From assembly GCA_964446115.1 (NCBI GenBank), contig CAYUNE010000022.1, positions 1 to 32,598 of the forward strand: a stretch of DNA of 32,598 nucleotides, given 5' to 3'. The position numbers and the translations under genes are program-made. The stretch is from CAYUNE01 sp964446115 (lineage in GTDB: Bacteria > Desulfobacterota > Desulfobulbia > Desulfobulbales > Desulfobulbaceae). Within the stretch, counting starts at the first letter, position 1, and every line of letters starts with the position of its first letter. The notes under the pieces were generated by a model. It had not been told where the DNA came from and did not search any database. It saw only the letters and a program-made list of their open reading frames with translations. This document shows, one piece after another, positions 25,776 through 32,598 of the stretch.

Positions 25776-26816
25776 TCAGCCGATTTCCGGATATGTATAG
25801 AAATCTCCTTTGAAATTTTGAAAGGAGAGGGTGTCGGAGTGGCGAACGATGTAATCTGGGGTGAGGGGAATCTTGCCGCCGCCGCCCGGAGCATCCACGG
25901 CAAAGGTGGGCACGGCCATTCCGGAGATATGGCCGATGAGGCTTCGCATGATGGCGATGCCGGTCCGGATCGGGGTGCGGAAGTGATCGGTGCCGCGGGT
26001 CAGGTCCGCCTGGAAGAGATAGTATGGTTTGACCCGTATCTCCAGCAGGCCGCACATCAGTTCTCGCATGATCCGGGAATCGTCATTGACACCGCGCAAA
26101 AGGACCGTCTGGCATCCCAGGGGAATACCTGCGTCCGCCAGGCGGGTGCAGGCCAGCCCGGCCTCGGCCGTGATCTCGGCGGGATGGTTGAAGTGGGTGT
26201 TGATGTATAGGGGGTGAAAGCGTTTCAGCATGGCGGCCAGGTGTTCGGTGACGCGCATGGGAAGGGTGCAGGGCACCCGGGTGCCGATGCGGATGATCCG
26301 GACGGAGGGGATGCGCCGCAGCGAGGAGAGAATCCATTCCAGCCGTTCGTCGGAGAGCAGCAGCGGGTCTCCCCCGGAGAGCAGTACTTCACGGATTGCC
26401 GGGGTTTTTTCCAGATAGTCGAGGCCGGCGGCAATCGTCTGGTCGTTGATGATCATGGAAGGGCGGCCCACCTTACGTTTGCGGGTGCAGAAACGACAGT
26501 AGAGGGCGCAGCGGGAACAGACCAGAAAGAGGGCGCGGTCGGGATACTTGTGCACCAGGCCCGGAACCGGGCTCAGATCTTCCTCGCCCAGCGGATCTTC
26601 CATACCCACCATGTCGCTGAGTTCCCGGCCATCCGGAACCGCCTGCCGACGAAGGGGCTCTCCCGCCTCTTCCATGAGCTTGAGGTAATAGGCATTGATC
26701 CGCATGGGATAGACGGCGCAGACCGCCTCGAGATCATCGGTTGTTCCTGCCGATCCCGGAGCAAGAGCGCGCGGATCGGTGATCGAGTTTTTCAGTACGT
26801 CCTGCCAATCATCCAT
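25776..26816 (-). CDS. kamA: Lysine 2,3-aminomutase-like radical SAM protein
   Basis: A 346-residue radical SAM/PLP enzyme. The cluster motif is C103-X3-C107-X2-C110, followed by R112; the PLP lysine is K315 in DAPGGGGK. Asp271 and Asp308 occupy the positions of the two aspartates that bind the lysine side chain in clostridial lysine 2,3-aminomutase, at identical spacing to the PLP lysine. E. coli EpmB lacks these, so conversion of free L-lysine to beta-lysine is favoured over EF-P modification. It is shorter than the clostridial enzyme at both ends. No acetyltransferase (ablB) or epmA partner is adjacent. The start has only a weak ribosome-binding site and is divergent from malic enzyme. Confidence 0.85.
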   Translation of the reverse strand: MDDWQDVLKNSITDPRALAPGSAGTTDDLEAVCAVYPMRINAYYLKLMEEAGEPLRRQAVPDGRELSDMVGMEDPLGEEDLSPVPGLVHKYPDRALFLVCSRCALYCRFCTRKRKVGRPSMIINDQTIAAGLDYLEKTPAIREVLLSGGDPLLLSDERLEWILSSLRRIPSVRIIRIGTRVPCTLPMRVTEHLAAMLKRFHPLYINTHFNHPAEITAEAGLACTRLADAGIPLGCQTVLLRGVNDDSRIMRELMCGLLEIRVKPYYLFQADLTRGTDHFRTPIRTGIAIMRSLIGHISGMAVPTFAVDAPGGGGKIPLTPDYIVRHSDTLSFQNFKGDFYTYPEIG

Positions 26817-26958
26817 TGCCAGTTACCCGGAAAAGGGATACAAGAAAAAGAGATTTCCGAAAAATCAGTTATCGGCCTGTCCGCTGCAGTTGCCTGCCGG
26901 CGGTTGCATTACGGGAGTCCGGTGCATCTGCATCCAGTGACAAGGGGGAGAAAAGAGC

Positions 26959-28695
26959 ATGAGTGAGACCGCCTACAGATTCAAATATGATGAGTACGGT
27001 AACACCAGGGAACTCTGTGTTTTCAGCAGCGGCACGGATCTGCACAGCAACAGCTATATCAACAAGGGCACCGCCTTTTCCCTGGAGGAACGCCGACGCC
27101 TGGGGCTGGAGGCGCTCTTGCCGCCGGCGGTCCGCAGCCTGGAAAAACAGGTGGAAAACAGCCGCACAAAAGTGGAAAACAAAGAGACGGATATCGAACG
27201 TTTCATTTATATCCGCTCGCTTTTCGACCGCAATGTAACCCTTGCGCATGCTTTGATCAAGAGCGATATCGCCCGTTACATGTCGATCATCTACACCCCC
27301 ACCGTGGGCCTGGCCTGCCAGCACTACTCTTCCATGTTCAGATCAGCCACCGGCCTGCACTTCTATCCCGGCAATATCGACCTGGCCGAGGATATCCTGC
27401 GACGCTTTTTACATCGGGATATCAGGGTGGCGGTGGTCACCGACAACCAGGGCATCCTGGGTATCGGCGATCAGGGTGCCGGGGGAATCGCCATCTGTCT
27501 CGGCAAGCTGATGCTCTATACCCAGGGCGCCGGGATTGCTCCCTGGCACTGTCTGCCCATTTCCCTGGACGTGGGGACCGATAACGAAACCCTGCTGGCC
27601 GATGACGAATACCTGGGCTGGCGGCATCGCCGCATTGTCGGTGACGAGTATATCGACTTTGTGCAGCGTTTCGCCCGCGCCTTCCGCAATGTCTTTCCCA
27701 GCGCCCTCTGCCAGTGGGAGGATTTTTCCAAGCAGAACGCCTTTGCCATCCGCGACAGTTATCTCCACGATCTCATATCATTCAACGACGACATCCAGGG
27801 AACCGGGGCCGTGGCCCTGGCCGGTATCCTTACGGCCATGAAGATCAAACGGGAGAGGCTGGGGGAACAGGTTTTTCTCATCCACGGCGCCGGCGCCGGC
27901 GGCATAGGCATAGCCGAACAGATCGAAACCGCCCTCTGCGAAGAGGGAATGAGTGTTCAGGAGGCCCGGGGGAGAATCTACACTCTGGACAGCCGCGGCC
28001 TGACGACCACGGACCGGACCCTGGAGCCTTACAAGGAAAAATATGCCAAGGATCCCGCCGCCCTGGACTGGTTGAAGGATGATGCCGACCTGCGGCTGGA
28101 GAATGTGGTGCGCAAGGTGCGGGTCACGGTGCTGATCGGCACTTCAGGCCGGCCGGGATGTTTCTCCAGGGAGATTGTCGAGGCCATGTGCGGGAACAGC
28201 GGCCGACCGGTGATCATGCCGCTTTCCAATCCCACGGACAAGGCCGAGGCGATTCCGGCGGATGTCCTGCGCTGGAGCGACGGCAGGGCGCTTCTCGGCA
28301 CGGGCAGTCCCTTTCCCGATGTTGAGTACGGGGGCAGGCGCCATCGCATCGGGCAATGTAACAATGTCTTTGTCTTTCCCGGTGTGGGGCTCGGCGTTCT
28401 GACCTCCGGGGCGCGGGCGGTGCTCCCCGAGTTTTTCACTGCCGCCGCCCGGGCGGTTTCCGCCTTTGTCACCGCTGATGAAATGGCCCGGGGCTGTCTG
28501 GTTCCCGATGTCACCGCCCTGCGCCAGGTGAGCCTCGAGGTGGCCCAGGCGGTGGGGGAGGCGGCCATGGAAGCCGGGGTGGCCCGTCCCTGCGTCTTTT
28601 CCACCTTTCAGCATGAAAACGATCCCGCCAGATTGCGGGAGCTGAACCGCCGGATGCGCTGGGAGCCCGACTACCTGCCCCTGGTGGCCATGTAG
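26959..28695 (+). CDS. Malic enzyme (decarboxylating malate dehydrogenase), large form
   Basis: A 578-residue enzyme converting malate to pyruvate and CO2 with reduction of NAD(P). It is the long form, like E. coli MaeA and eukaryotic enzymes. Tyr112 in IIYTPTVG, VVTDNQGILGIGDQGAGG beginning at 159, catalytic Lys183, metal ligands E254/D255 and D278 in FNDDIQGTG, the dinucleotide loop HGAGAGG at 309-315 and PLSNPTDKAE are all present. Cofactor preference is not decided here. GGGGGAG precedes the ATG. Its position just before a TRAP dicarboxylate transporter suggests it handles imported malate or fumarate. Confidence 0.95.
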   Translation: MSETAYRFKYDEYGNTRELCVFSSGTDLHSNSYINKGTAFSLEERRRLGLEALLPPAVRSLEKQVENSRTKVENKETDIERFIYIRSLFDRNVTLAHALIKSDIARYMSIIYTPTVGLACQHYSSMFRSATGLHFYPGNIDLAEDILRRFLHRDIRVAVVTDNQGILGIGDQGAGGIAICLGKLMLYTQGAGIAPWHCLPISLDVGTDNETLLADDEYLGWRHRRIVGDEYIDFVQRFARAFRNVFPSALCQWEDFSKQNAFAIRDSYLHDLISFNDDIQGTGAVALAGILTAMKIKRERLGEQVFLIHGAGAGGIGIAEQIETALCEEGMSVQEARGRIYTLDSRGLTTTDRTLEPYKEKYAKDPAALDWLKDDADLRLENVVRKVRVTVLIGTSGRPGCFSREIVEAMCGNSGRPVIMPLSNPTDKAEAIPADVLRWSDGRALLGTGSPFPDVEYGGRRHRIGQCNNVFVFPGVGLGVLTSGARAVLPEFFTAAARAVSAFVTADEMARGCLVPDVTALRQVSLEVAQAVGEAAMEAGVARPCVFSTFQHENDPARLRELNRRMRWEPDYLPLVAM

Positions 28696-28824
28696 CCGTC
28701 GCTTCCCTGATTTTTCGGGACTGGGTGTGGAATTGTGTTTTTGAAAATTGAAAAAAGTAATAAGGTAAAATTTCCAGGTTTGAAGAGGGAACCATCCGGA
28801 TGCTGCCTGTTGAGCGGCTTCGAC

Positions 28825-28856
28825 CGCCGCATAACAGCGCGGCGTCTTCTGTTTTT
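28825..28856 (+). terminator. Candidate intrinsic terminator or attenuator before dctP
   Basis: CGCCGC (28825-28830) and GCGGCG (28839-28844) form a 6-bp GC stem with an 8-base loop, followed by TCTTCTGTTTTT. It lies in the 226-base space between malic enzyme and dctP, so it may end the malic-enzyme transcript or attenuate dctP. The T run is interrupted. Confidence 0.4.
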
Positions 28857-28921
28857 CACCTGAAAGCCTGTGCCGCCTTTTGGCTTCCCGGGCTTTCGCA
28901 ACGATTACAAGGAGGTCTACA

Positions 28922-29944
28922 GTGAAGGGAACATTTGCAGGAAAAATGAAGGTATCCGTGGCCATTGGCGTGGCAGCCGGTCTGATCATGGGAATGGCGA
29001 CCATGAGCATGGCCGCACCCATCAAAATCCGTTTCTCCCATGTGGTGGCGCCCACCACTCCCAAGGGTCAGGCAGCCGATATGTTCGCCAAACTTGCCAA
29101 TGAGCGGCTCAAGGGAAAGGTGGAGGTGCAGGTCTTTCCCAACAGCCAGCTCTACACCGACAAGAAGGTGCTGGACGCCCTGAGTAGCGGCAGCGTTGAA
29201 ATGGCGGCGCCGTCAACCGCCAAGTTTACCTCGTGGGTGCCCCAGTTGCAGCTCTTCGATCTGCCCTTCATGTTCAAGAACCGCGAGGTCCTCTACCAGA
29301 CCATGGACGGCGAGGTGGGCAAGAAGATGTTCAAGCTGCTCGGGAAAAAGAACATGCTCGGCCTGGCCATGTGGGATAACGGCTTCAAGCAGATCGGCAA
29401 CAATATCCGTGAAATAAGAAAGCCGGAAGACGTCAAGGGAATCAAGTTCCGCATCATGTCCTCCAAAGTGCTTGAGGCCCAGTTCAAGGCCGTGGGCGGT
29501 AATCCGCAGGTCATGCCCTTTTCAGAGGTCTACTCGGCGCTGGAACAGGGTGTTATCGACGGTCAGGAGAACACCTGGTCCAATATGTACTCCAAGAAGT
29601 TTTTTGAAGTCCAGAAGTACATCACCGAGACCAATCACGGCTATCTCGGCTACCTGGTGGTTACCAACGCCCAGTTCTGGAATCATCTGCCCAAGGATGT
29701 CCGCACCGAACTGGAGGCCATCCTCAAGGAGGTCACCGCCTGGATCCGCGAAAACGCTTACAAGATCAACCAGGATATGAAGCAGAAGATCATCGACTCC
29801 GGCAAGACCAAGGTCACAACGCTGACCGAGGCGGAAAAGGATGCCTTCCGCAAGGCGTTCAAGCCGGTGCAGGATGAGTTCAAATCGGTGATCGGCGCGG
29901 ATTTTATCGACACGGTCAACGCCCTGAACGCCAAGGTCAAGTAG
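28922..29944 (+). CDS. dctP: TRAP transporter substrate-binding protein DctP
   Basis: A 340-residue periplasmic solute-binding protein. The start is the GTG at 28922, preceded by AAGGAGG with a six-base spacer; an ATG 14 codons upstream has no such site. The signal peptide runs to about residue 31 (TMSMA-APIK). Arg177 in GIKFRIMSS is the conserved carboxylate-binding arginine. The stretch from VLEAQFKAVGGNPQVMPF through VIDGQEN and YSKKFFEVQ is typical of the C4-dicarboxylate (DctP) clade. Together with the next two genes and malic enzyme it suggests uptake of malate, fumarate or succinate. Confidence 0.94.
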   Translation: MKGTFAGKMKVSVAIGVAAGLIMGMATMSMAAPIKIRFSHVVAPTTPKGQAADMFAKLANERLKGKVEVQVFPNSQLYTDKKVLDALSSGSVEMAAPSTAKFTSWVPQLQLFDLPFMFKNREVLYQTMDGEVGKKMFKLLGKKNMLGLAMWDNGFKQIGNNIREIRKPEDVKGIKFRIMSSKVLEAQFKAVGGNPQVMPFSEVYSALEQGVIDGQENTWSNMYSKKFFEVQKYITETNHGYLGYLVVTNAQFWNHLPKDVRTELEAILKEVTAWIRENAYKINQDMKQKIIDSGKTKVTTLTEAEKDAFRKAFKPVQDEFKSVIGADFIDTVNALNAKVK

Positions 29945-30018
29945 GACCGTCTCCGGGGAGGGGAGATGAGTCTTCCGTCCCTGTTTTGTCCGTTTTATAA
30001 GCGATAAACCAACGAGTT

Positions 30019-30525
30019 ATGGTTAAAGGGAATACGGCGTTGCTGGACCGGATCGAGGAAATACTCATCTCCATTTTTCTGGGTATCTCCACCCTGCTGG
30101 TTTTCGCCCAGGTGGTTGCCCGCTACATCTTTAATTCAGGGATCACCTGGGCACCCGAGCTGGTGGAATATATGTTTCTCTGGACGGTGATGATCGGTGC
30201 CTCTTACGGTGTGAAGCACGGGGTGCATCTGGGGGTGGATCTGGTGGTGAACAAGTTCGTCGAGCCAGCCCGCAAGTGGATTATCCTCGCCTCCATCCTC
30301 ATTTCCATTCTCTTTACGGCGGGGATGGCCTATCTTTCCTTTTTTTATGTGCTGGAGAGTTACAGGATGGAGCTGGTAACCGTGGATCTGGAGATCCCCC
30401 AGTGGATCCCCTTCCTGGCCCTGCCCGTGGGTTTTACCATGATCACCCTGCGGTTTATCCAGGTGGGCCTGCTGGTCTATAGGGGCAAACAGGAAAAAAT
30501 CACCCGCAGTAACGATCGTAACTGA
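30019..30525 (+). CDS. dctQ: TRAP transporter small membrane subunit DctQ
   Basis: A 168-residue membrane protein with four predicted helices, roughly at 12-38, 48-65, 86-112 and 128-153, the usual DctQ layout. It contains the FAQVVARYIFNSGITWAPELVEYMFLW pattern characteristic of the family. It starts 74 bases after dctP with only a weak ribosome-binding site. A dispersed repeat begins right after its stop codon, and the gap to dctM is unusually long for this pair. Confidence 0.93.
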   Translation: MVKGNTALLDRIEEILISIFLGISTLLVFAQVVARYIFNSGITWAPELVEYMFLWTVMIGASYGVKHGVHLGVDLVVNKFVEPARKWIILASILISILFTAGMAYLSFFYVLESYRMELVTVDLEIPQWIPFLALPVGFTMITLRFIQVGLLVYRGKQEKITRSNDRN

Positions 30526-30551
30526 TCACAGGGTATGTAACCCCGCGGTAT
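30526..30551 (+). repeat. Dispersed 26-bp repeat, copy 2
   Basis: Matches 7825-7850 at 23 of 26 bases and starts on the base after the dctQ stop. A shorter related piece, GTAATTGGTCACAGG at 30568-30582, matches GTAACTGATCACAGG at 30518-30532 (13 of 15), exactly 50 bases away. All three share GTAA-N2-G-N-TCACAGG. Confidence 0.7.
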
Positions 30552-30601
30552 ATCTTCCTTCCAGAGTGTAATTGGTCACAGGTGCTGCAGATTTGTTTAC
30601 A

Positions 30602-30643
30602 TCTCTCCCGGCCGCTATATCCCCGTTATGCGTCCGGGAGAGA
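30602..30643 (+). repeat. Hairpin in the dctQ-dctM spacer
   Basis: TCTCTCCCGG (30602-30611) pairs perfectly with CCGGGAGAGA (30634-30643) around a 22-base loop. No T run follows, so it is more likely an mRNA processing or stability element, or part of a decayed insertion, than a terminator. Confidence 0.6.
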
Positions 30644-30736
30644 GCGCGTGAAGAGCGGTGCGGGACGGCGAGGAAACGGCGACTGCAACTGAGAGCCGGA
30701 CTCGGTTCCGTCTAAGGGTACAAGGAGAAGAGATAT

Positions 30737-32041
30737 ATGGAATCAGCTGTTATCTTTACGGTTCTTGCCTTTCTGCTTTTGGCGGGTATTCCCATCGCCA
30801 TCTGTCTTGGACTTTCCTCCGCCATCTATCTGCTGCTCTTCTATCCCATTCCCGAGTGGTCGACCACAACGGCGATCATGGCCGGGATTCTGCCCAACAA
30901 GTTCGGGGCCACCATGGAGCATTTCACCCTCATGGCCATCCCCTTCTTTATCGTCAGCTCCAATTTTCTCTCCACCGGCGGGGTTGCCAAACGCATGATA
31001 CGTTTCGCCAATGCCCTGGTCGGCTGGATGTCGGGCGGGCTGGCCATGGCCGGTATTCTCTCCTGCATCATGTTTGCGGCGGTTTCCGGCTCCAGCCCGG
31101 CAACAGTCGTCGCCATCGGCTCGATTATGATTCCCGGCATGGTCGGTGCCGGTTATACCAGAAAATTCGCGGTGGGCTCCATTGCCACGGCCGGCAGTCT
31201 CGGCATTCTCATTCCGCCTTCCATTGTCATGATTGTCTATGCCGTGGCCACGGAGCAGTCGGTGGGCAAGATGTTCATCGCCGGCATCGTCCCCGGCCTG
31301 ATGCTCGGCGCCATGCTGTTGATCGTCACCTGGATCACCGCCCGGCGACATAACATGCCCCGGGAGACCGTGCCCGGCTTCAGGGAGGTGTGGACCTCCT
31401 TCCTGGACGCCGTCTGGGGATTGCTGTTGATCCTGATGATCATCGGCGGCATCTACGGCGGCATTTTCACCCCCACCGAGGCAGCGGCAGTGGCAGCTGT
31501 CTATTCGGCGGTCATCTCCCTGTTCGTCTACCGGGACATGGGTTTGAGAGATGTGCCGCACGTCATGCTGGAGTCGGCAAAGATGACCGCCATGCTCCTC
31601 TTCATCATCGCCTGTGCCATGATCTTTGCCCATGTGCTCACCATGGAACGTATTCCCCAATCAATCGCCGAATGGCTGGTGGCCCGGGATATGTCCTGGT
31701 GGATGTTCCTGCTGATGGTCAATGTTATTCTCTGGTTTGCCGGCGATTTCATGGAGCCCTCCTCCATTATTCTCATCCTGGCGCCGATCTTCTTTCCCAT
31801 TGCCCAGGCCCTGCATATCGATCCCATCCACCTGGGGATCGTCATGACCCTCAACATGGAAGTGGGCATGATCACCCCGCCGGTGGGTCTCAACCTCTAC
31901 GTGGCCTCGGGATTATCCGGTATGCGCCTGGAAGATGTCACCCGGGCGGCCCTGCCCTGGATGCTGGTGATGATCGCCGCTCTGGTTCTGGTCACCTATA
32001 TCCCGGCCATCAGTCTGTCTCTGGTCAATATTCTTTACTGA
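30737..32041 (+). CDS. dctM: TRAP transporter large permease subunit DctM
   Basis: A 434-residue polytopic membrane protein that forms the sodium-coupled transport channel with DctQ. The family signatures AVSGSSPATVVAIGSIMIPGM, GSLGILIPPSIVMIVYAVATEQSVGKMFIAGIVPG and TPTEAAAVAAVYS are present, with about a dozen hydrophobic helices. Length is normal. AAGGAGAAG precedes the ATG. A 211-base gap to dctQ is unusual because these genes are commonly adjacent or overlapping. Confidence 0.95.
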   Translation: MESAVIFTVLAFLLLAGIPIAICLGLSSAIYLLLFYPIPEWSTTTAIMAGILPNKFGATMEHFTLMAIPFFIVSSNFLSTGGVAKRMIRFANALVGWMSGGLAMAGILSCIMFAAVSGSSPATVVAIGSIMIPGMVGAGYTRKFAVGSIATAGSLGILIPPSIVMIVYAVATEQSVGKMFIAGIVPGLMLGAMLLIVTWITARRHNMPRETVPGFREVWTSFLDAVWGLLLILMIIGGIYGGIFTPTEAAAVAAVYSAVISLFVYRDMGLRDVPHVMLESAKMTAMLLFIIACAMIFAHVLTMERIPQSIAEWLVARDMSWWMFLLMVNVILWFAGDFMEPSSIILILAPIFFPIAQALHIDPIHLGIVMTLNMEVGMITPPVGLNLYVASGLSGMRLEDVTRAALPWMLVMIAALVLVTYIPAISLSLVNILY

Positions 32042-32137
32042 GGATGTTTGCCTACCGGTGTGATTGCATGAGCCGGAGGGTAAGCGCTGTGGGCCGAGAG
32101 GCGCATTATACCGCCGGGTCGCGAAGTCTGTGAGCGA

Positions 32138-32598
32138 TTAGGAGGGTGTCTTGTCCCCGCTGCAGAGGGTGGCCCGCAGATATTCGCGGTTGAGGCGGGC
32201 GATATTGCGGATGGAGATTCCCTTGGGGCAGACCGCCTCGCACTCCCTTTCGTTGGAGCAGTTGCCGAAACCTTCCCGCTCCATGGCCGCAACCATGGAA
32301 AGAGCCCGACGGCTGCGTTCCGGCCGTCCCTGGGGCAGGAGGGCGAGCTGGGAGATTTTGGCGCCCACAAAGAGCATGGCCGCGGCATTGGGGCAGGCGG
32401 CTACACAGGCCCCGCAGCCGATACAGGCGGCCGCGTCCATGGCTTCCTCGGCAATGGGCTGGGGGATGGCGATGGTGTTGGCCTCCACCGCGGAACCGGT
32501 ATTGACGGAGATATAGCCTCCGGCCTGGATGATCCGGTCAAAACTGCTCCGGTCCACCACCAGATCCTTGATCAGCGGAAATCCCCGGGAACGGAACG
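32138..32598 (-). CDS. sdhB: Succinate dehydrogenase/fumarate reductase iron-sulfur subunit (5' end cut by window)
   Basis: The last 152 residues of an iron-sulfur protein; the reading frame runs off the right edge, so the true start is outside. The visible part has KDLVVDRSSFDRIIQAGGYIS, a 4Fe-4S motif CIGCGACVAACP and a 3Fe-4S-type motif CSNERECEAVCP, in the order seen in SdhB/FrdB. The spacing and flanking sequence fit the non-classical type found in Bacteroidetes, Epsilon- and Deltaproteobacteria. It is convergent with dctM. It would link malate/fumarate uptake to respiration. Whether it works as dehydrogenase or reductase cannot be told. Confidence 0.92.
   Translation of the reverse strand, partial: FRSRGFPLIKDLVVDRSSFDRIIQAGGYISVNTGSAVEANTIAIPQPIAEEAMDAAACIGCGACVAACPNAAAMLFVGAKISQLALLPQGRPERSRRALSMVAAMEREGFGNCSNERECEAVCPKGISIRNIARLNREYLRATLCSGDKTPS

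Noticed and set aside
25776..26816. EpmB (EF-P lysyl aminomutase) identity for the radical SAM gene
   Set aside because: It retains DAPGGGGK and both lysine-binding aspartates, which E. coli EpmB lacks; context also has no epmA or efp.
28880..28921. ATG start 14 codons upstream of the chosen dctP GTG
   Set aside because: AAGGAGG sits at ideal distance from the GTG, inside the proposed extension, and the extension spoils the signal peptide.
32138..32560. Complete 140-residue ferredoxin-like gene starting with GTG at 32560
   Set aside because: The same frame continues to the window edge with sequence (FPLIKDLVVDRS) conserved in SdhB, so it is a cut gene, not a small complete one.

Overview
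The window looks like chromosomal DNA from a GC-rich, probably anaerobic bacterium of the Desulfobulbales/Desulfobacterota (former Deltaproteobacteria) type. That placement is inferred from gene content: DapL-route lysine synthesis, a sulfide-type Thi4 thiazole synthase, a ThiD2-ThiE fusion, a short ThiC, a TRAP dicarboxylate transporter beside malic enzyme, and a non-classical SdhB/FrdB. No phage, plasmid or intact insertion-sequence gene is present.

Left part (1-12.6 kb), nearly all on the minus strand. A long amino-acid biosynthesis run reads argF-argG-argH-(fibronectin-type lipoprotein)-lysA-dapF-dapA-dapB-dapL-folK. It joins the last three arginine steps to the later lysine/diaminopimelate steps. 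A likely promoter at the end of folK starts a second unit: a YHS-domain membrane protein, a transaldolase and a lytic transglycosylase, closed by a hairpin terminator. A tRNA-Leu(CAA) gene with its own promoter lies at the left edge.

Middle (12.6-16.3 kb). A gene-free, highly structured stretch is followed on the plus strand by a promoter, a TPP riboswitch with an intrinsic terminator, and a tightly overlapped thi4-thiD2E-thiC operon. Thi4 carries His at the sulfur-donor position, which predicts catalytic use of free sulfide, and the ThiD2 domain supplies the HMP-P kinase step.

Right part (16.3-32.6 kb), mixed orientation. It holds an Old-Yellow-Enzyme-like flavoprotein whose stop codon abuts the thiC stop, a membrane-anchored hypothetical protein, a YpfJ-type zinc peptidase, a periplasmic peptidoglycan-binding protein with 23-residue repeats, a large AsmA-like protein, an HDOD-GGDEF signalling protein, and a lysine 2,3-aminomutase-like radical SAM enzyme. 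Then come malic enzyme and dctP-dctQ-dctM, which fit uptake and oxidation of C4-dicarboxylates. The right edge cuts a succinate dehydrogenase/fumarate reductase iron-sulfur subunit.

The least explained signals are a 26-bp near-identical repeat found in two within-operon gaps (lysA side and dctQ-dctM), a nested inverted-repeat element upstream of argF, and the 23-residue repeat protein. I saw no clearly new multi-gene system; most genes are recognisable housekeeping functions.
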